Positions 8,054 through 17,079 of a DNA stretch of 39,914 bases are shown in pieces. Every line of letters begins with the position of its first letter. Position 1 is the first letter of the stretch. A program made the translations under genes and the position numbers. Source of the DNA: Clostridiales bacterium. GTDB lineage: Bacteria > Bacillota > Clostridia > Christensenellales > Borkfalkiaceae. The DNA lies in NCBI GenBank assembly GCA_015055865.1, contig SVHK01000012.1, forward strand, positions 1 to 39,914. Reading direction: 5' to 3'. The notes under the pieces are model-generated. The model was not told the DNA's origin. It worked only from the letters and a program-made list of their open reading frames with translations, and ran no database searches.

Positions 8054-8206
8054 ATGATTAAGACGATTGCTAAACCCCAAGATAAGAAAGTTACGGGCTG
8101 TGGCGAATGCAGAAGTACTTGCCAATCCGCTTGTAAAACCAGCTGTACCGTAGGTAACCAATCCTGCGAAAGAGTAACTCGCGAAGAAAAAATCGAACGC
8201 AAATAA
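8054..8206 (+). CDS. scfA: SCIFF (six-cysteine) ranthipeptide precursor
   Basis: A 50-residue peptide with exactly six cysteines at 16, 19, 23, 27, 31 and 38, in the dense core GCGECRSTCQSACKTSC. It is preceded by a short leader beginning MIKTIAKP and followed by a charged tail (VTREEKIERK). This matches the SCIFF family, whose Cys residues are cross-linked to acceptor side chains as thioethers by a dedicated radical-SAM enzyme, encoded here directly downstream. The ribosome binding site is TAGGAG with a strong promoter of its own. The mature product's role in Clostridia is not settled; work on relatives points to signalling rather than toxicity. It is too short for default gene callers. Confidence 0.95.
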   Translation: MIKTIAKPQDKKVTGCGECRSTCQSACKTSCTVGNQSCERVTREEKIERK

Positions 8207-8227
8207 TTCGATTTCCGTCGATGAATC

Positions 8228-8255
8228 GGCGCGTAAAACATACGCGCCATTTTTT
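8228..8255 (+). terminator. Intrinsic terminator between SCIFF precursor and maturase
   Basis: GGCGCGTA (8228-8235) and TACGCGCC (8241-8248) form a perfect 8-bp stem with loop AAACA, followed by ATTTTTT. Partial read-through would give many precursor transcripts per maturase transcript. Confidence 0.8.
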
Positions 8256-8334
8256 GGCGTAATCCCGTAAGTATAATTCGCGTGAATTTTAGCGGATTTT
8301 ATAAACGGAAAAATATTAATACGTCGCGAATAGG

Positions 8335-8351
8335 GGGAAGATAGTCTTCCC
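8335..8351 (+). promoter_or_regulatory. Second small hairpin in the maturase leader
   Basis: GGGAAGA (8335-8341) and TCTTCCC (8345-8351) pair over 7 bp around a TAG loop, followed by TCGATTTTTG. It lies 26 nt before the maturase start and could be a second attenuator or simply leader structure. The maturase ribosome binding site (TAGGAAA) is weak. Confidence 0.4.
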
Positions 8352-8377
8352 TCGATTTTTGCGTAAATAGGAAAATT

Positions 8378-9709
8378 ATGATACACGTTTTTAATTATCA
8401 AAACAAAAATTACATTTACGACGTCGGAAGCGGTTCGTTGCACGAATGTGATAAACCTACCGCCGACTATCTCAAGGCGAAAGAATTGGGTGAAGACGTA
8501 GATATTACCTATCTTACCGACGAACAAATTGACGAAATTCTTGCGGACGTGGAAACGCTTAAAGGGCAAGGTTTGCTTTTTAAAGAAGAAGTAAAAAGTT
8601 ATCCGATTAAATCGAACGAAGTAAAGGCGCTTTGTATTCATATTTGTCACGATTGCAATTTCCGTTGTCGGTATTGTTTTGCGGACGAAGGCGCTTACCA
8701 TTCCAAACGCGAGAGTATGAGCGAAGAAACCGCTAAGGCCGCCGTTGATTTTTTGATTAAGAACAGCGGAAACAGAAAAGTGCTTGAAATGGACTTCTTT
8801 GGCGGAGAACCGCTTATGAATCTCGGCGTAATCAAAAGTACGGTAGCGTATGCGAAAGAGCAAGCGGAAAAGGTCGGCAAAAAATTCTTGTTCACGACGA
8901 CGACGAACGCTTTGCTTTTAAACGATGACGTCATAGAGTTTTTTAATGCGGAAATGGAGAACGTCGTATTGTCGTTGGACGGCAGAAAGGAAGTTCACGA
9001 CGCGATTCGTAAGTCGATTAACGGTAAGGGTACTTACGATTTGATTATCGATAAAATAAAAAAATTCGTGGCTTCGCGCGGGGATAAGAGTTATTACGTT
9101 CGCGGTACGTTTACGGCTAAAAATTTGGATTTTGCAAAGGACGTACTCTTTATTGCGGACCAAGGATTTGATTCCATTTCGATGGAACCCGTCGTAACCG
9201 ATATTGACGATTTACAAATCAAAGACTCGCACCTGCCCCGTATCAACGAAGAATACGAACGGCTTTGCGAAGAATATTTAAACTACCATAAAGAAGGAAA
9301 AGGGTTTAACTTTTTTCACTTTAATATAGACTTAGAAGGTGGGCCTTGTCTTTCCAAGCGCGTATCCGCGTGTGGTGCAGGGAACGAATATTTTTCCGTG
9401 CTTCCCAACGGGGATTTATATCCTTGCCATCAATTTGCGAGCGATAAGGAATTTTATATGGGCAACGTTTGGGACGGAATAACGAAGCCTGAGATTAGAG
9501 AAAAGTTTAAAAATTCGTGCTTGTTTACCCGTGAAAAATGCGGAGATTGTTTCGCGAAATTCGTCTGCTCGGGCGGTTGTAACGCGAATAATTACCACTT
9601 TAACGGCGATATAAACAAACCCTACGAAGTTACCTGTGAAATGATGAAAAAACGCGTGGAATGCGCTATGCATATTCTTGCGGAAAAGAAAATTTTGGCA
9701 GGGAAATAA
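8378..9709 (+). CDS. scfB: SCIFF peptide maturase, radical SAM/SPASM (thioether-forming)
   Basis: A 443-residue radical-SAM enzyme that installs sulfur-to-carbon thioether links in the SCIFF precursor, using S-adenosylmethionine and several [4Fe-4S] clusters. Residues 1-80 form an N-terminal peptide-recognition-like region (HVFNYQNKNYIYDVGSGSLHE). The CxxxCxxC cluster motif is Cys93, Cys97, Cys100 (CNFRCRYC), followed by FFGGEP. The C-terminal SPASM part has Cys324, 332, 350, 381, 388, 391, 397, 401 and 420, including YPCHQF and CGDCFAKFVCSGGC, enough for two auxiliary clusters. Length and pattern match CteB-type maturases. It sits 171 nt after its substrate gene, with a terminator between. 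Confidence 0.96.
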   Translation: MIHVFNYQNKNYIYDVGSGSLHECDKPTADYLKAKELGEDVDITYLTDEQIDEILADVETLKGQGLLFKEEVKSYPIKSNEVKALCIHICHDCNFRCRYCFADEGAYHSKRESMSEETAKAAVDFLIKNSGNRKVLEMDFFGGEPLMNLGVIKSTVAYAKEQAEKVGKKFLFTTTTNALLLNDDVIEFFNAEMENVVLSLDGRKEVHDAIRKSINGKGTYDLIIDKIKKFVASRGDKSYYVRGTFTAKNLDFAKDVLFIADQGFDSISMEPVVTDIDDLQIKDSHLPRINEEYERLCEEYLNYHKEGKGFNFFHFNIDLEGGPCLSKRVSACGAGNEYFSVLPNGDLYPCHQFASDKEFYMGNVWDGITKPEIREKFKNSCLFTREKCGDCFAKFVCSGGCNANNYHFNGDINKPYEVTCEMMKKRVECAMHILAEKKILAGK

Positions 9710-9812
9710 AAACTGTGTTTGTCTTGAAAGACGAAATAAGGTTTTTGGAAAAGAAAAAGTTTGAAAATTTACAAAAAATTGAAAAAAAATTCTTGAGAAT
9801 ATCTTATTAGAC

Positions 9813-9841
9813 TTGACGGACAAGCTAAAATAAGTTATAAT
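9813..9841 (+). promoter_or_regulatory. Promoter of secDF
   Basis: -35 TTGACG (9813-9818), a 17-nt spacer, perfect -10 TATAAT (9836-9841). The leader of about 80 nt contains two small hairpins: CTTAT/ATAAG, and GGAG/CTCC just upstream of the ribosome binding site GAGGAGG. Confidence 0.8.
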
Positions 9842-9927
9842 ATTTGAGTATCTTATTATTAATAAGGTATAAAGCAACTATGTAAACGGAGAGTAAACTC
9901 CGATAACAAACGAGGAGGCTATTTCAA

Positions 9928-11430
9928 ATGGGCAAAAAGAAATCGGTGGTATTAATTACGCTGATTAGCATCGTAATTGCGGTTCTTTGCGCAATCACTT
10001 TGTTCCCGTCTTTTGAAGTTCCGTTCCGTATTGACGGCACGTTTAAAACGTGGAATCCCGTCGTAAAACAATACGATTTGAGCTCGGAACTTGGCGGTGG
10101 CTATTACACGTATTATTATCCAGAAGGGGTGCTCCCTGCATCGGAGTATAACAGTAACTACGAAAATCTTGCTACGCAAGAAGAAAAAGACGAATATGCA
10201 GACAAGTACGTTGCGTGGAAAGGTTTATATCTTGAAAAATCTGAAACTTCTATTTTCGACGATGCGGATACCGCGAGCGTAGATACCGTTTCTCAAGATT
10301 TTAAGACGAACTTCGCTAAAGCTACGGAATTAGTGCTTTCGCGCTTTGAAGATGGTGGATATTCGACGAGTAGGGTTGCGGTCGTTGACGACTACGCGCT
10401 CCGCGTGGAATTGCCTGCGTCTGATAAAAATTACGCCACGACCTTCTCCACGTTTGCAAACGTTGGCGAAATCGAACTTCAAAAGGGTGGCGTTAAGCTT
10501 GAAGAACTTGAAGAAAATTCGGTAAGCTATTACGTAAGCAAGTTTGAAGTCGGAGAAAAGAATAAAGCTGCTTACGTGGAAATGAAGCTTACGAAAGAAG
10601 GGAAAGAGTTGATTGAAAGCATTAAAGGCGAATTATCTTCTTATTCCGGCGCAAGCGATTCTGCGACGACTCTTGACGTAGTTGTTGGTGGAGAAACGAT
10701 TTTGCAATTCTATTCCGATTTCATTTCTGATAAGAACGAAGTCATTTCTGCTTACAATCTCGAATATCTCGACGTATTCGAAGGGTTTGGCGTATTGCTT
10801 AACTCGGCGTTGAACGACGGTTCTTCCGAATTGAAGTTCAAGGCGGTTTCTAGTGAAAGTATCCGTACCTTTGAACCCGTTTACGGCGAAAATGCGTTGA
10901 CGTTGCTCTATATTGCGCTTGGCGTGATTTTGCTTGCGTGCATCGTATTACCGATTGTTTTCTATCGTGGTTACGGCGTAAGCTCTATGTATTCGACGCT
11001 TTCCTATCTTACGGTAACCGCAATTTGTTTTGCGTTTATCTCCAGCGGTATCTTTGAAGTAACGCTTGGTACGGTCGTAATCTTTACGCTTGGTTTGTTG
11101 CTCGTAAATCTTATCAACGCAAGAATTTATCAAGCGGTAAAGGCGGAAGTTGCGCTTGGTAAGACGGTTGAATCGGCGGTTAAAGCAGGCTATAAAAAGA
11201 CTCTTGGCGGTATTATCGACGTGTATGCGGTTGCGCTCCTTGGCGCGCTTGCGTTCCTTATCGGAGTTGCAGGCGTTTACACGATGGCGTTGCAAACTTT
11301 GATTTGCGTAATCACCGGCGCGTTCTGTAATTTGCTTTGGGGACGTTTGATTAATTTCTTGTATTTGTCTGCAAGCAAGGATAAGTATAAATACTTCCAC
11401 TTCGTAAGGGAGGATGACGACGATGAATAA
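9928..11430 (+). CDS. secD: Divergent SecD subunit of the Sec export machinery
   Basis: A 500-residue membrane protein with one N-terminal helix (about 7-27), a large extracellular region and five C-terminal helices (about 323-345, 354-374, 380-398, 427-448, 452-475), the SecD topology. Weak family marks remain: DLSSELGGGYYTYYY for the usual LGLDLxGG, and GKTVESAVKAGYKKTLGGIID for the loop before TM5, including Asp431. The TM4 motif normally VDANVLIFER reads VNLINARIYQ, so the Asp needed for proton-driven function in Thermus SecDF appears as Asn394. The C-terminus is a DDDDE tail overlapping secF. Identity rests on topology, position between yajC and recJ, and pairing with secF. Confidence 0.8.
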   Translation: MGKKKSVVLITLISIVIAVLCAITLFPSFEVPFRIDGTFKTWNPVVKQYDLSSELGGGYYTYYYPEGVLPASEYNSNYENLATQEEKDEYADKYVAWKGLYLEKSETSIFDDADTASVDTVSQDFKTNFAKATELVLSRFEDGGYSTSRVAVVDDYALRVELPASDKNYATTFSTFANVGEIELQKGGVKLEELEENSVSYYVSKFEVGEKNKAAYVEMKLTKEGKELIESIKGELSSYSGASDSATTLDVVVGGETILQFYSDFISDKNEVISAYNLEYLDVFEGFGVLLNSALNDGSSELKFKAVSSESIRTFEPVYGENALTLLYIALGVILLACIVLPIVFYRGYGVSSMYSTLSYLTVTAICFAFISSGIFEVTLGTVVIFTLGLLLVNLINARIYQAVKAEVALGKTVESAVKAGYKKTLGGIIDVYAVALLGALAFLIGVAGVYTMALQTLICVITGAFCNLLWGRLINFLYLSASKDKYKYFHFVREDDDDE

Positions 11431-12403
11431 GATTATTAAAAAGACCGTTGGTAAAATCAATATCCTTTCCATCGTTAGCGCGGTGATTCTTGTGGTAGCT
11501 GTAGTGATTTTGGCGATTTTCGGATATAGCACGGACGCAGTAAATAGCGACGTGAATACTTTGACCGTCAACGTAAATCAATACGCTTATACGGAATACG
11601 CTGAAGAAATAGAAGACGTTTGTAACGACGTTTTCGACGAGCTTGACCTTTCTTATTCTTATGATATGAAAGGCGAAATGATTGGCGACGAAAGTGAAAT
11701 CGTTTACGTTTTCAAAAAAGACGTAGACCTTAAAACGGCGGTGGAAAAGCTTAACTCGGCGTTTGATACGGCAACGGCAAACGACGGCGCTTTAGCCGGT
11801 TCGATTATTCGTGTAACGACGAATAGCGAAGTTGCGCTCGATAGATTGCCTGCGAACGGCTTGCTCCGTGTCGTTATTTCGGCTACCGTGTTCGCGGTTC
11901 TTGCAGGTTTATATTTAACCGTTCGTCAAAACTTCGTAAGCGGACTTACCGTGATTGGCTCAATGCTCGTAAGCTCGGCGCTTACTTGCAGTTTGGTTAT
12001 TCTTACCAGATTGCCTTTGACTTCGTCCATTCTTTACGCAATAACTTATAATACGTTCTTCGTGGTAATTGCTACGACGTTTAGCTTGAATAAGATTAAC
12101 GCAAAGAGCAAAGAAAAATCCGATTTGGGCGTTGAAGAGCTCGTTTCGGAAAACGTAGCGGTTAAAGAAACGCTTGGCTTTAGCATTGCAAACGCGGTTG
12201 CGCTCGTTCTTATCGGCGCGATTGCAACGAGCGCCGTTAGAAATTTTGCGCTTGTGGCGTTCGTTTCTCTCGTAGCAGGTACGTTTAGCGCGTTAATTTT
12301 TGCGCCTGCGCTCTATTTACCGTTAAAACGTTATGCGGATAAAAAACAAGCGCAACGTTCCAGATACGATTATAAAAAAGGCGTTTCTGAAAATAAGAAC
12401 TAA
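11423..12403 (+). CDS. secF: Divergent SecF subunit of the Sec export machinery
   Basis: A 326-residue partner of SecD with an N-terminal helix (about 12-34), an external domain and five helices from about 147 on. The C-terminal stretch AVRNFALVAFVSLVAGTFSALIF resembles the usual IRDFALALLxGxxxGTYSSIF of SecF. The TM4 motif normally SVNDTVVVFDRI reads ITYNTFFVVIAT, so the key Asp is Asn210 here and the downstream Asp-Arg pair is missing. I place the start at the second ATG (11423), nine nt after AGGGAGG; the ATG at 11414 touches the Shine-Dalgarno. It overlaps the end of secD by 8 nt, so translation is likely coupled. The C-terminal tail is basic (KQAQRSRYDYKK). Confidence 0.8.
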   Translation: MNKIIKKTVGKINILSIVSAVILVVAVVILAIFGYSTDAVNSDVNTLTVNVNQYAYTEYAEEIEDVCNDVFDELDLSYSYDMKGEMIGDESEIVYVFKKDVDLKTAVEKLNSAFDTATANDGALAGSIIRVTTNSEVALDRLPANGLLRVVISATVFAVLAGLYLTVRQNFVSGLTVIGSMLVSSALTCSLVILTRLPLTSSILYAITYNTFFVVIATTFSLNKINAKSKEKSDLGVEELVSENVAVKETLGFSIANAVALVLIGAIATSAVRNFALVAFVSLVAGTFSALIFAPALYLPLKRYADKKQAQRSRYDYKKGVSENKN

Positions 12404-12441
12404 ATCGGCGTTGGCAAAACGCCTCTGACGAAAACAGTAAT

Positions 12442-12489
12442 CGGGCGGGGATTGTGTGTGAAAACGAGTACCCGTCCGTTTTCTTTTAA
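12442..12489 (+). terminator. Terminator after secF
   Basis: CGGGCGGG (12442-12449) pairs with CCCGTCCG (12471-12478), with one G-U and a 21-nt loop, followed by TTTTCTTTT. Confidence 0.7.
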
Positions 12490-12530
12490 GTATTCAAAAG
12501 TCGAGCGTATCGACGCGTATTGAGGTTTTT

Positions 12531-14852
12531 ATGAAAAAAATCATACCCGAATATTCTTTTTCGGAAGAACAATTGAATAAAATATCCGTTCTTGCGAAAC
12601 AGACGGGGTTGACTGAAAACGTAACGCGTATTTTGTATGCTCGAGGCGTTGACACCAATCAAAAAATTGAAAAGTTTATGCGCCCCTCCGTCAAGAATTT
12701 CCTTTCGCCGTTTTTGATGAAAGGAATGAAAGAAACGGTAGCGTTAATTACTCAAGCGCGCGATATGGGTAAGACCGTTGCGGTATTCGGCGATTACGAC
12801 GCGGACGGGATTTGCGCGTCGGCGATTATGTATCACGCGTTAAAGGAGTTTGGAATTGAACCGTGGGTGTACGTGCCTGAACGCGCAGACGGATACGGGT
12901 TATCCGAAGAAATCGTGGATAAAATTTTTGAAGAATGTAATCCCGAACTTTTTATTACGGTCGATTGTGGGATTTCTTGCGCGAAAGAAACGCAATATAT
13001 TTACGAGCTTGGCGCGGACGTGATTGTTACCGACCACCACGAATTGCCCGAAATTTTACCCGATTGCGTAGTCGTTAATCCCAAACTTGACGACGATTAT
13101 CCTTACGATAATCTTTGCGGGGCGGGAGTAGCGTTAAAAGTTGCGTGCGCGTTGCTTGGCGAAAAAGCGTATAAATATTTGGATTTTGCCGCGCTTGCGA
13201 CTGTTGCGGATAGCGTGCCGTTGTTGGGTGAAAATCGAGATATCGTGGCGGAAGGGTTGAAGATTTTCAATAATAATCCAAGACCGTGCTTTGTTTCCTT
13301 ATTGAATAAAAACGAAGTGATGACGGCGCAAAAGTTGTCGTTTACCATCGCGCCGAAAATTAACGCGGCGGGTAGAATGGGAGACGCGCAATCGGCGTTC
13401 CGATTGTTTTCTACTACCGACGAAAGGGAAATTTACGATTTGTCCGTGAAACTTTGCGCGTATAATGCGGAAAGACAAAAATATTGCGAAGAGCTTTATT
13501 TTTCCGCGAAAGAGAAACTTTTGAAAAAAGGCGCTTACGGAAAAGTAATTATGCTTTCCGATGAGGGTTGGAATACGGGCTTTATTGGAATCGTGGCTGC
13601 TCGTATTGCAGAAGAATACAATCGTCCTACCTTATTATTCGTTCATCACGGCGATATGTTAAAAGGTAGCGCGCGTAGTATTGAAGATATTAATATTTTT
13701 ACGGCGCTTAAGAATTGTTCGGAGTATATTGATGAGTTCGGTGGACACGCGCAAGCGGCGGGCGTTAATATTCGCCTTGAAAACTTCGATAAGTTGGAAG
13801 AAGCGTTAAATAGAGAAATTTCTCAAAATTATACTTCGGAAGATTTTCAACAAAAGATTTACGTTTGCGAAGAAATAACTTCGCCCGTTTCGCTCAAGTT
13901 TGCGCAAGAATTGTCGGCTATGGAACCTTACGGCGTGGGGCATCGTTGTCCTTTATTCGTGGTTAACGCGAACAATTGCGCTGTGAAACCCGTCAAGGCA
14001 ATGTCCGCGCATTTGAACGTAAAAAGCGAATATATCGATTTGATGTATTTTTCAGGGATTAGAAATTTAAAATATCTTGAAAGCGACGTCAAGAAAAAAA
14101 TTATTTTTGAAATTAATCTCTCGCATTTCCGCGGTCGCGATTACGTAAAAGGGTTTATTAGAGATTTTTCCTACGACGGGAGAACGGGTAAAAACGTATC
14201 GGAAAGTATTTTTGCTAATACGATTAATCGTTTTAAAGAGAAAAACGTTGACTTTGATTTAACGGAATTATCAACGGACGAGATTAAAGAATTTATAAAA
14301 AATAGGCAAAACAAATGCGCTTACGGGCTTTGTATGATTGCTTCTGATAGACGAACGTTGGATTTTTACGACGAATTGTCGTCAGCCGACTGCGATTTAT
14401 TCTATCCTTCGTCGAGAAATTTGGCGAACGAATTGATAGTATCCCCGTCTTTTGACGCCGATTTATCGGGCTTTGAAGAATTTGTGTTTTTGGATACGCC
14501 GTCCGATTTCAATATCCCTGCACTTGCAGGAAAACGCGTGTACGTAAACCGTGATATTTGCGGATATAAAACGTTCGAAGGCTTGAACGTTTGTCGAGAA
14601 AACCTTTTGTCTATATTTTCCGCTATGCGAAAAGAAGTAAATTCTTTAAACGGGTCAACGGCGGAAGAAATTACGCTCGCTTGCGACGGACTGGGTTTTG
14701 ATAAGCGGGAATTCATATTTGCGTTAAACGTGTTTGAAGAATTGGGACTCGTTTCTTTTGGCGAAGGACGATTGACCGTTTATCGTGGGATTAAAACGGA
14801 ATTGAACGATTCTGCCCTGTATAGAAAAGTACGTTCTTTACAGGGAGAATAA
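12531..14852 (+). CDS. recJ: Single-stranded-DNA-specific exonuclease RecJ
   Basis: A 773-residue 5'-3' exonuclease of the DHH superfamily, used in recombination and mismatch or base-excision repair. The motifs are VFGDYDADGIC (85-95), TVDCGIS (143-149), VTDHH (166-170), ALATVADSVPL, GRMGDA and GGHAQAAG (DHHA1). The core is followed by an OB-like domain and a C-terminal extension of about 200 residues (from about 560), as in Firmicutes RecJ. The ribosome binding site TGAGG is moderate. It begins a run with rel, an MBL hydrolase and hemZ. In Bacillus apt lies between recJ and relA; it is absent here, the gap being only 62 nt. Confidence 0.95.
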   Translation: MKKIIPEYSFSEEQLNKISVLAKQTGLTENVTRILYARGVDTNQKIEKFMRPSVKNFLSPFLMKGMKETVALITQARDMGKTVAVFGDYDADGICASAIMYHALKEFGIEPWVYVPERADGYGLSEEIVDKIFEECNPELFITVDCGISCAKETQYIYELGADVIVTDHHELPEILPDCVVVNPKLDDDYPYDNLCGAGVALKVACALLGEKAYKYLDFAALATVADSVPLLGENRDIVAEGLKIFNNNPRPCFVSLLNKNEVMTAQKLSFTIAPKINAAGRMGDAQSAFRLFSTTDEREIYDLSVKLCAYNAERQKYCEELYFSAKEKLLKKGAYGKVIMLSDEGWNTGFIGIVAARIAEEYNRPTLLFVHHGDMLKGSARSIEDINIFTALKNCSEYIDEFGGHAQAAGVNIRLENFDKLEEALNREISQNYTSEDFQQKIYVCEEITSPVSLKFAQELSAMEPYGVGHRCPLFVVNANNCAVKPVKAMSAHLNVKSEYIDLMYFSGIRNLKYLESDVKKKIIFEINLSHFRGRDYVKGFIRDFSYDGRTGKNVSESIFANTINRFKEKNVDFDLTELSTDEIKEFIKNRQNKCAYGLCMIASDRRTLDFYDELSSADCDLFYPSSRNLANELIVSPSFDADLSGFEEFVFLDTPSDFNIPALAGKRVYVNRDICGYKTFEGLNVCRENLLSIFSAMRKEVNSLNGSTAEEITLACDGLGFDKREFIFALNVFEELGLVSFGEGRLTVYRGIKTELNDSALYRKVRSLQGE

Positions 14853-14914
14853 TAAAACGGGCATAGCAGGTATGCGTTGAAAAGTAATTTTTGACTATAA
14901 TGGGAAAGAAAGAT

Positions 14915-17062
14915 ATGCAAAGTACGTTAGAAAAAATCAATGCCTATTCCGAAGAAGATAGGGAAAAAATATTAAAGGCGTTTTATTATGCGGAAAACGC
15001 TCATTCCAACCAAAAACGCGCGTCGGGTGAACCGTATTTTATTCATCCTTGCGCCGTTGCTGAAATCTTGATGGGGTTGGGATTGGATTCGGCGACGATT
15101 GCCGCCGCGCTTTTACACGACGTAATTGAAGATACCGACGCGACGGAAGAAGATATTAAAAGAGAGTTTGGCGACGAAGTCTTAGAGCTTGTAAGTGGGG
15201 TAACCAAACTTGATAAAATCGTCTTTAAATCTCAAGAACAAGAAGAAGCGGAAAATTTTCGTAAAATATTCGTTGCGATGGCGAAAGATATCCGTGTTAT
15301 TATCATTAAGCTCGCGGATAGATTGCATAATATGCGTTCTTTGAACTTCCTTTCCCACGAACGCCAAATGAAAATGTCGAGAGAAACGCTCGATATTTAT
15401 ACTCCGCTTGCCGGACGACTTGGTATTTCGCAAATTAAATGCGAATTGGAAGATTTGTGTTTGAAGTACCTTGACCCTGAAAGTTACGAAGATTTGGTCG
15501 TCAATATTAACGAAAAATTGTCCGAGCGTAGAGAGTTCGTAAGCTCTATCGTTTCGGAAATCAAGGAACTAATGCAAGCAGACGGGATTGAAGGGGAAGT
15601 ATTCGGTAGACCTAAGCATTTCTATTCTATCTATAAAAAAATGAAAAATAAGGGCAAGACCCTTGAGCAAATTTACGACTTGTCGGCTGTTCGCGTAATC
15701 GTTAAAGACCTGCGTGAATGCTATACCGTACTTGGCGAAATTCACGAAAAGTGGAAGCCCATCCCCGGTCGAATTAAAGACTATATAGCAACGCCCAAGC
15801 CGAATAAGTATCAATCGTTGCATACGACGGTTATGACCAAATACGGTCAACCGTTCGAAATTCAAATCCGTACCGAAGAAATGCACCGCGTAGCGGAATT
15901 CGGTATCGCGGCGCATTGGAAGTACAAAGAAGGCGACGGGTCGGCGGATAAGAGTAAGAGCTTTGAAAATAAGCTTACTTGGTTGCGCGAAGTAATGGAA
16001 TGGCAGGGTTCGATGAAAGACTCTCAAGAGTTCTTGAGTGCTTTAAAAACCGAACTTTATAGCGACGAGCTTTTGGTATTTACGCCACGTGGTAAGGTCG
16101 TGTCGTTACCGCCCGAAGCGACCCCGATTGATTTTGCTTACGCGATTCACTCGGAAGTCGGTAACCGCTGTACAGGCGCGCGTGTCAATACTAAAATCGT
16201 GCCGTTGAATTCCACTTTACAGGTCGGGGACGTGGTTGAGATTATCACTTCGCCCAACTCTAAAGGACCGTCGAGAGATTGGCTTAAATTTATTCGTTCG
16301 TCAAGCGCGAAAGCGAAGATTAAACAATTTTATAAGAACGAATTAAAGGAAGACAATATCCGTATCGGTCAAATGAAGCTTGACGACGAGGCGAAGAAAA
16401 AGGGTTATACCTTATCTACTCTTTTAACGGATGAATCTTTCGCGCGACTCGCGGAACGTTTCTCTTTCGGCGCGGTGGAAGAAATGTATGCGGCAGTCGG
16501 TTACGGTTCGATTTCCGTCAATCAAATTCTCTTTAAGTTAATTGATTATTATAAAAAAGACGCGCCCAAAATTTTTGAAGTACACGCAGGCGACGGCGGT
16601 GGTAGAACGCCGAGCGGTGTGCTTGTCAACGGTCAAAGCGGTTTATTGGTGCGCTTTGCGGGTTGCTGTTCGCCCGTACCCGGCGATGAAATCGTTGGAT
16701 TTACTTCCCGTGGTAGAGGCGTGGTCATTCATAGACGGGATTGTCCGAATTTGAAAGACGTAGAGTCCGGCAGATTATTGCCTGCGGAATTTGCGAGAGC
16801 GGAAGGGGTTAAACAGCGTTATAACGCGAACATCGCTATCCGCGCGACGGAGCAAGGCGCGGCGCTCTCCGTGCTTTCTCAAGTCGTCTCGGATATGAAA
16901 CTTTCCATTACGGCGGTCAACGGTCGTATCGACAAAAACAACGACGCGATTTTGGAGGCATCGATTAGTCTTGCGGATGTATCGGAAGTGGATATGCTCC
17001 TGAAAAAAATGCTTTCCGACAAGCGAATTTACGACGTGCACCGTATCACTTCTTTGACTTAA
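14915..17062 (+). CDS. rel: Bifunctional (p)ppGpp synthetase/hydrolase
   Basis: A 715-residue long RSH protein that makes and degrades the alarmone (p)ppGpp. The HD hydrolase domain has FIHP with His44, HDVIEDTD (68-75) and LADRLHNMRSL with Asp135, so hydrolysis should be active. The synthetase domain has GRPKHFYSIYKKMKNK, YDLSAVRVIV, YIATPKPNKYQSLHTTV and EIQIRTEEMHRVAEFGIAAHW. TGS (FTPRGKVVSLPPEATPIDFA), a Cys-containing regulatory region (FAGCCSPVPGDEI, HRRDCPN) and a C-terminal ACT domain follow. Three starts are possible: TTG 14891, ATG 14900 and ATG 14915. Only the last has a Shine-Dalgarno (GGGAAAG) at suitable distance, so I chose it. Confidence 0.96.
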   Translation: MQSTLEKINAYSEEDREKILKAFYYAENAHSNQKRASGEPYFIHPCAVAEILMGLGLDSATIAAALLHDVIEDTDATEEDIKREFGDEVLELVSGVTKLDKIVFKSQEQEEAENFRKIFVAMAKDIRVIIIKLADRLHNMRSLNFLSHERQMKMSRETLDIYTPLAGRLGISQIKCELEDLCLKYLDPESYEDLVVNINEKLSERREFVSSIVSEIKELMQADGIEGEVFGRPKHFYSIYKKMKNKGKTLEQIYDLSAVRVIVKDLRECYTVLGEIHEKWKPIPGRIKDYIATPKPNKYQSLHTTVMTKYGQPFEIQIRTEEMHRVAEFGIAAHWKYKEGDGSADKSKSFENKLTWLREVMEWQGSMKDSQEFLSALKTELYSDELLVFTPRGKVVSLPPEATPIDFAYAIHSEVGNRCTGARVNTKIVPLNSTLQVGDVVEIITSPNSKGPSRDWLKFIRSSSAKAKIKQFYKNELKEDNIRIGQMKLDDEAKKKGYTLSTLLTDESFARLAERFSFGAVEEMYAAVGYGSISVNQILFKLIDYYKKDAPKIFEVHAGDGGGRTPSGVLVNGQSGLLVRFAGCCSPVPGDEIVGFTSRGRGVVIHRRDCPNLKDVESGRLLPAEFARAEGVKQRYNANIAIRATEQGAALSVLSQVVSDMKLSITAVNGRIDKNNDAILEASISLADVSEVDMLLKKMLSDKRIYDVHRITSLT

Positions 17063-17079
17063 TTTAAAGGAGTTGTATT

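Noticed and set aside
14876..14901. Promoter directly before rel (TTGAAA and TATAAT)
   Set aside because: The spacer is only 14 nt, too short for a normal sigma-A promoter, although the -10 is perfect.
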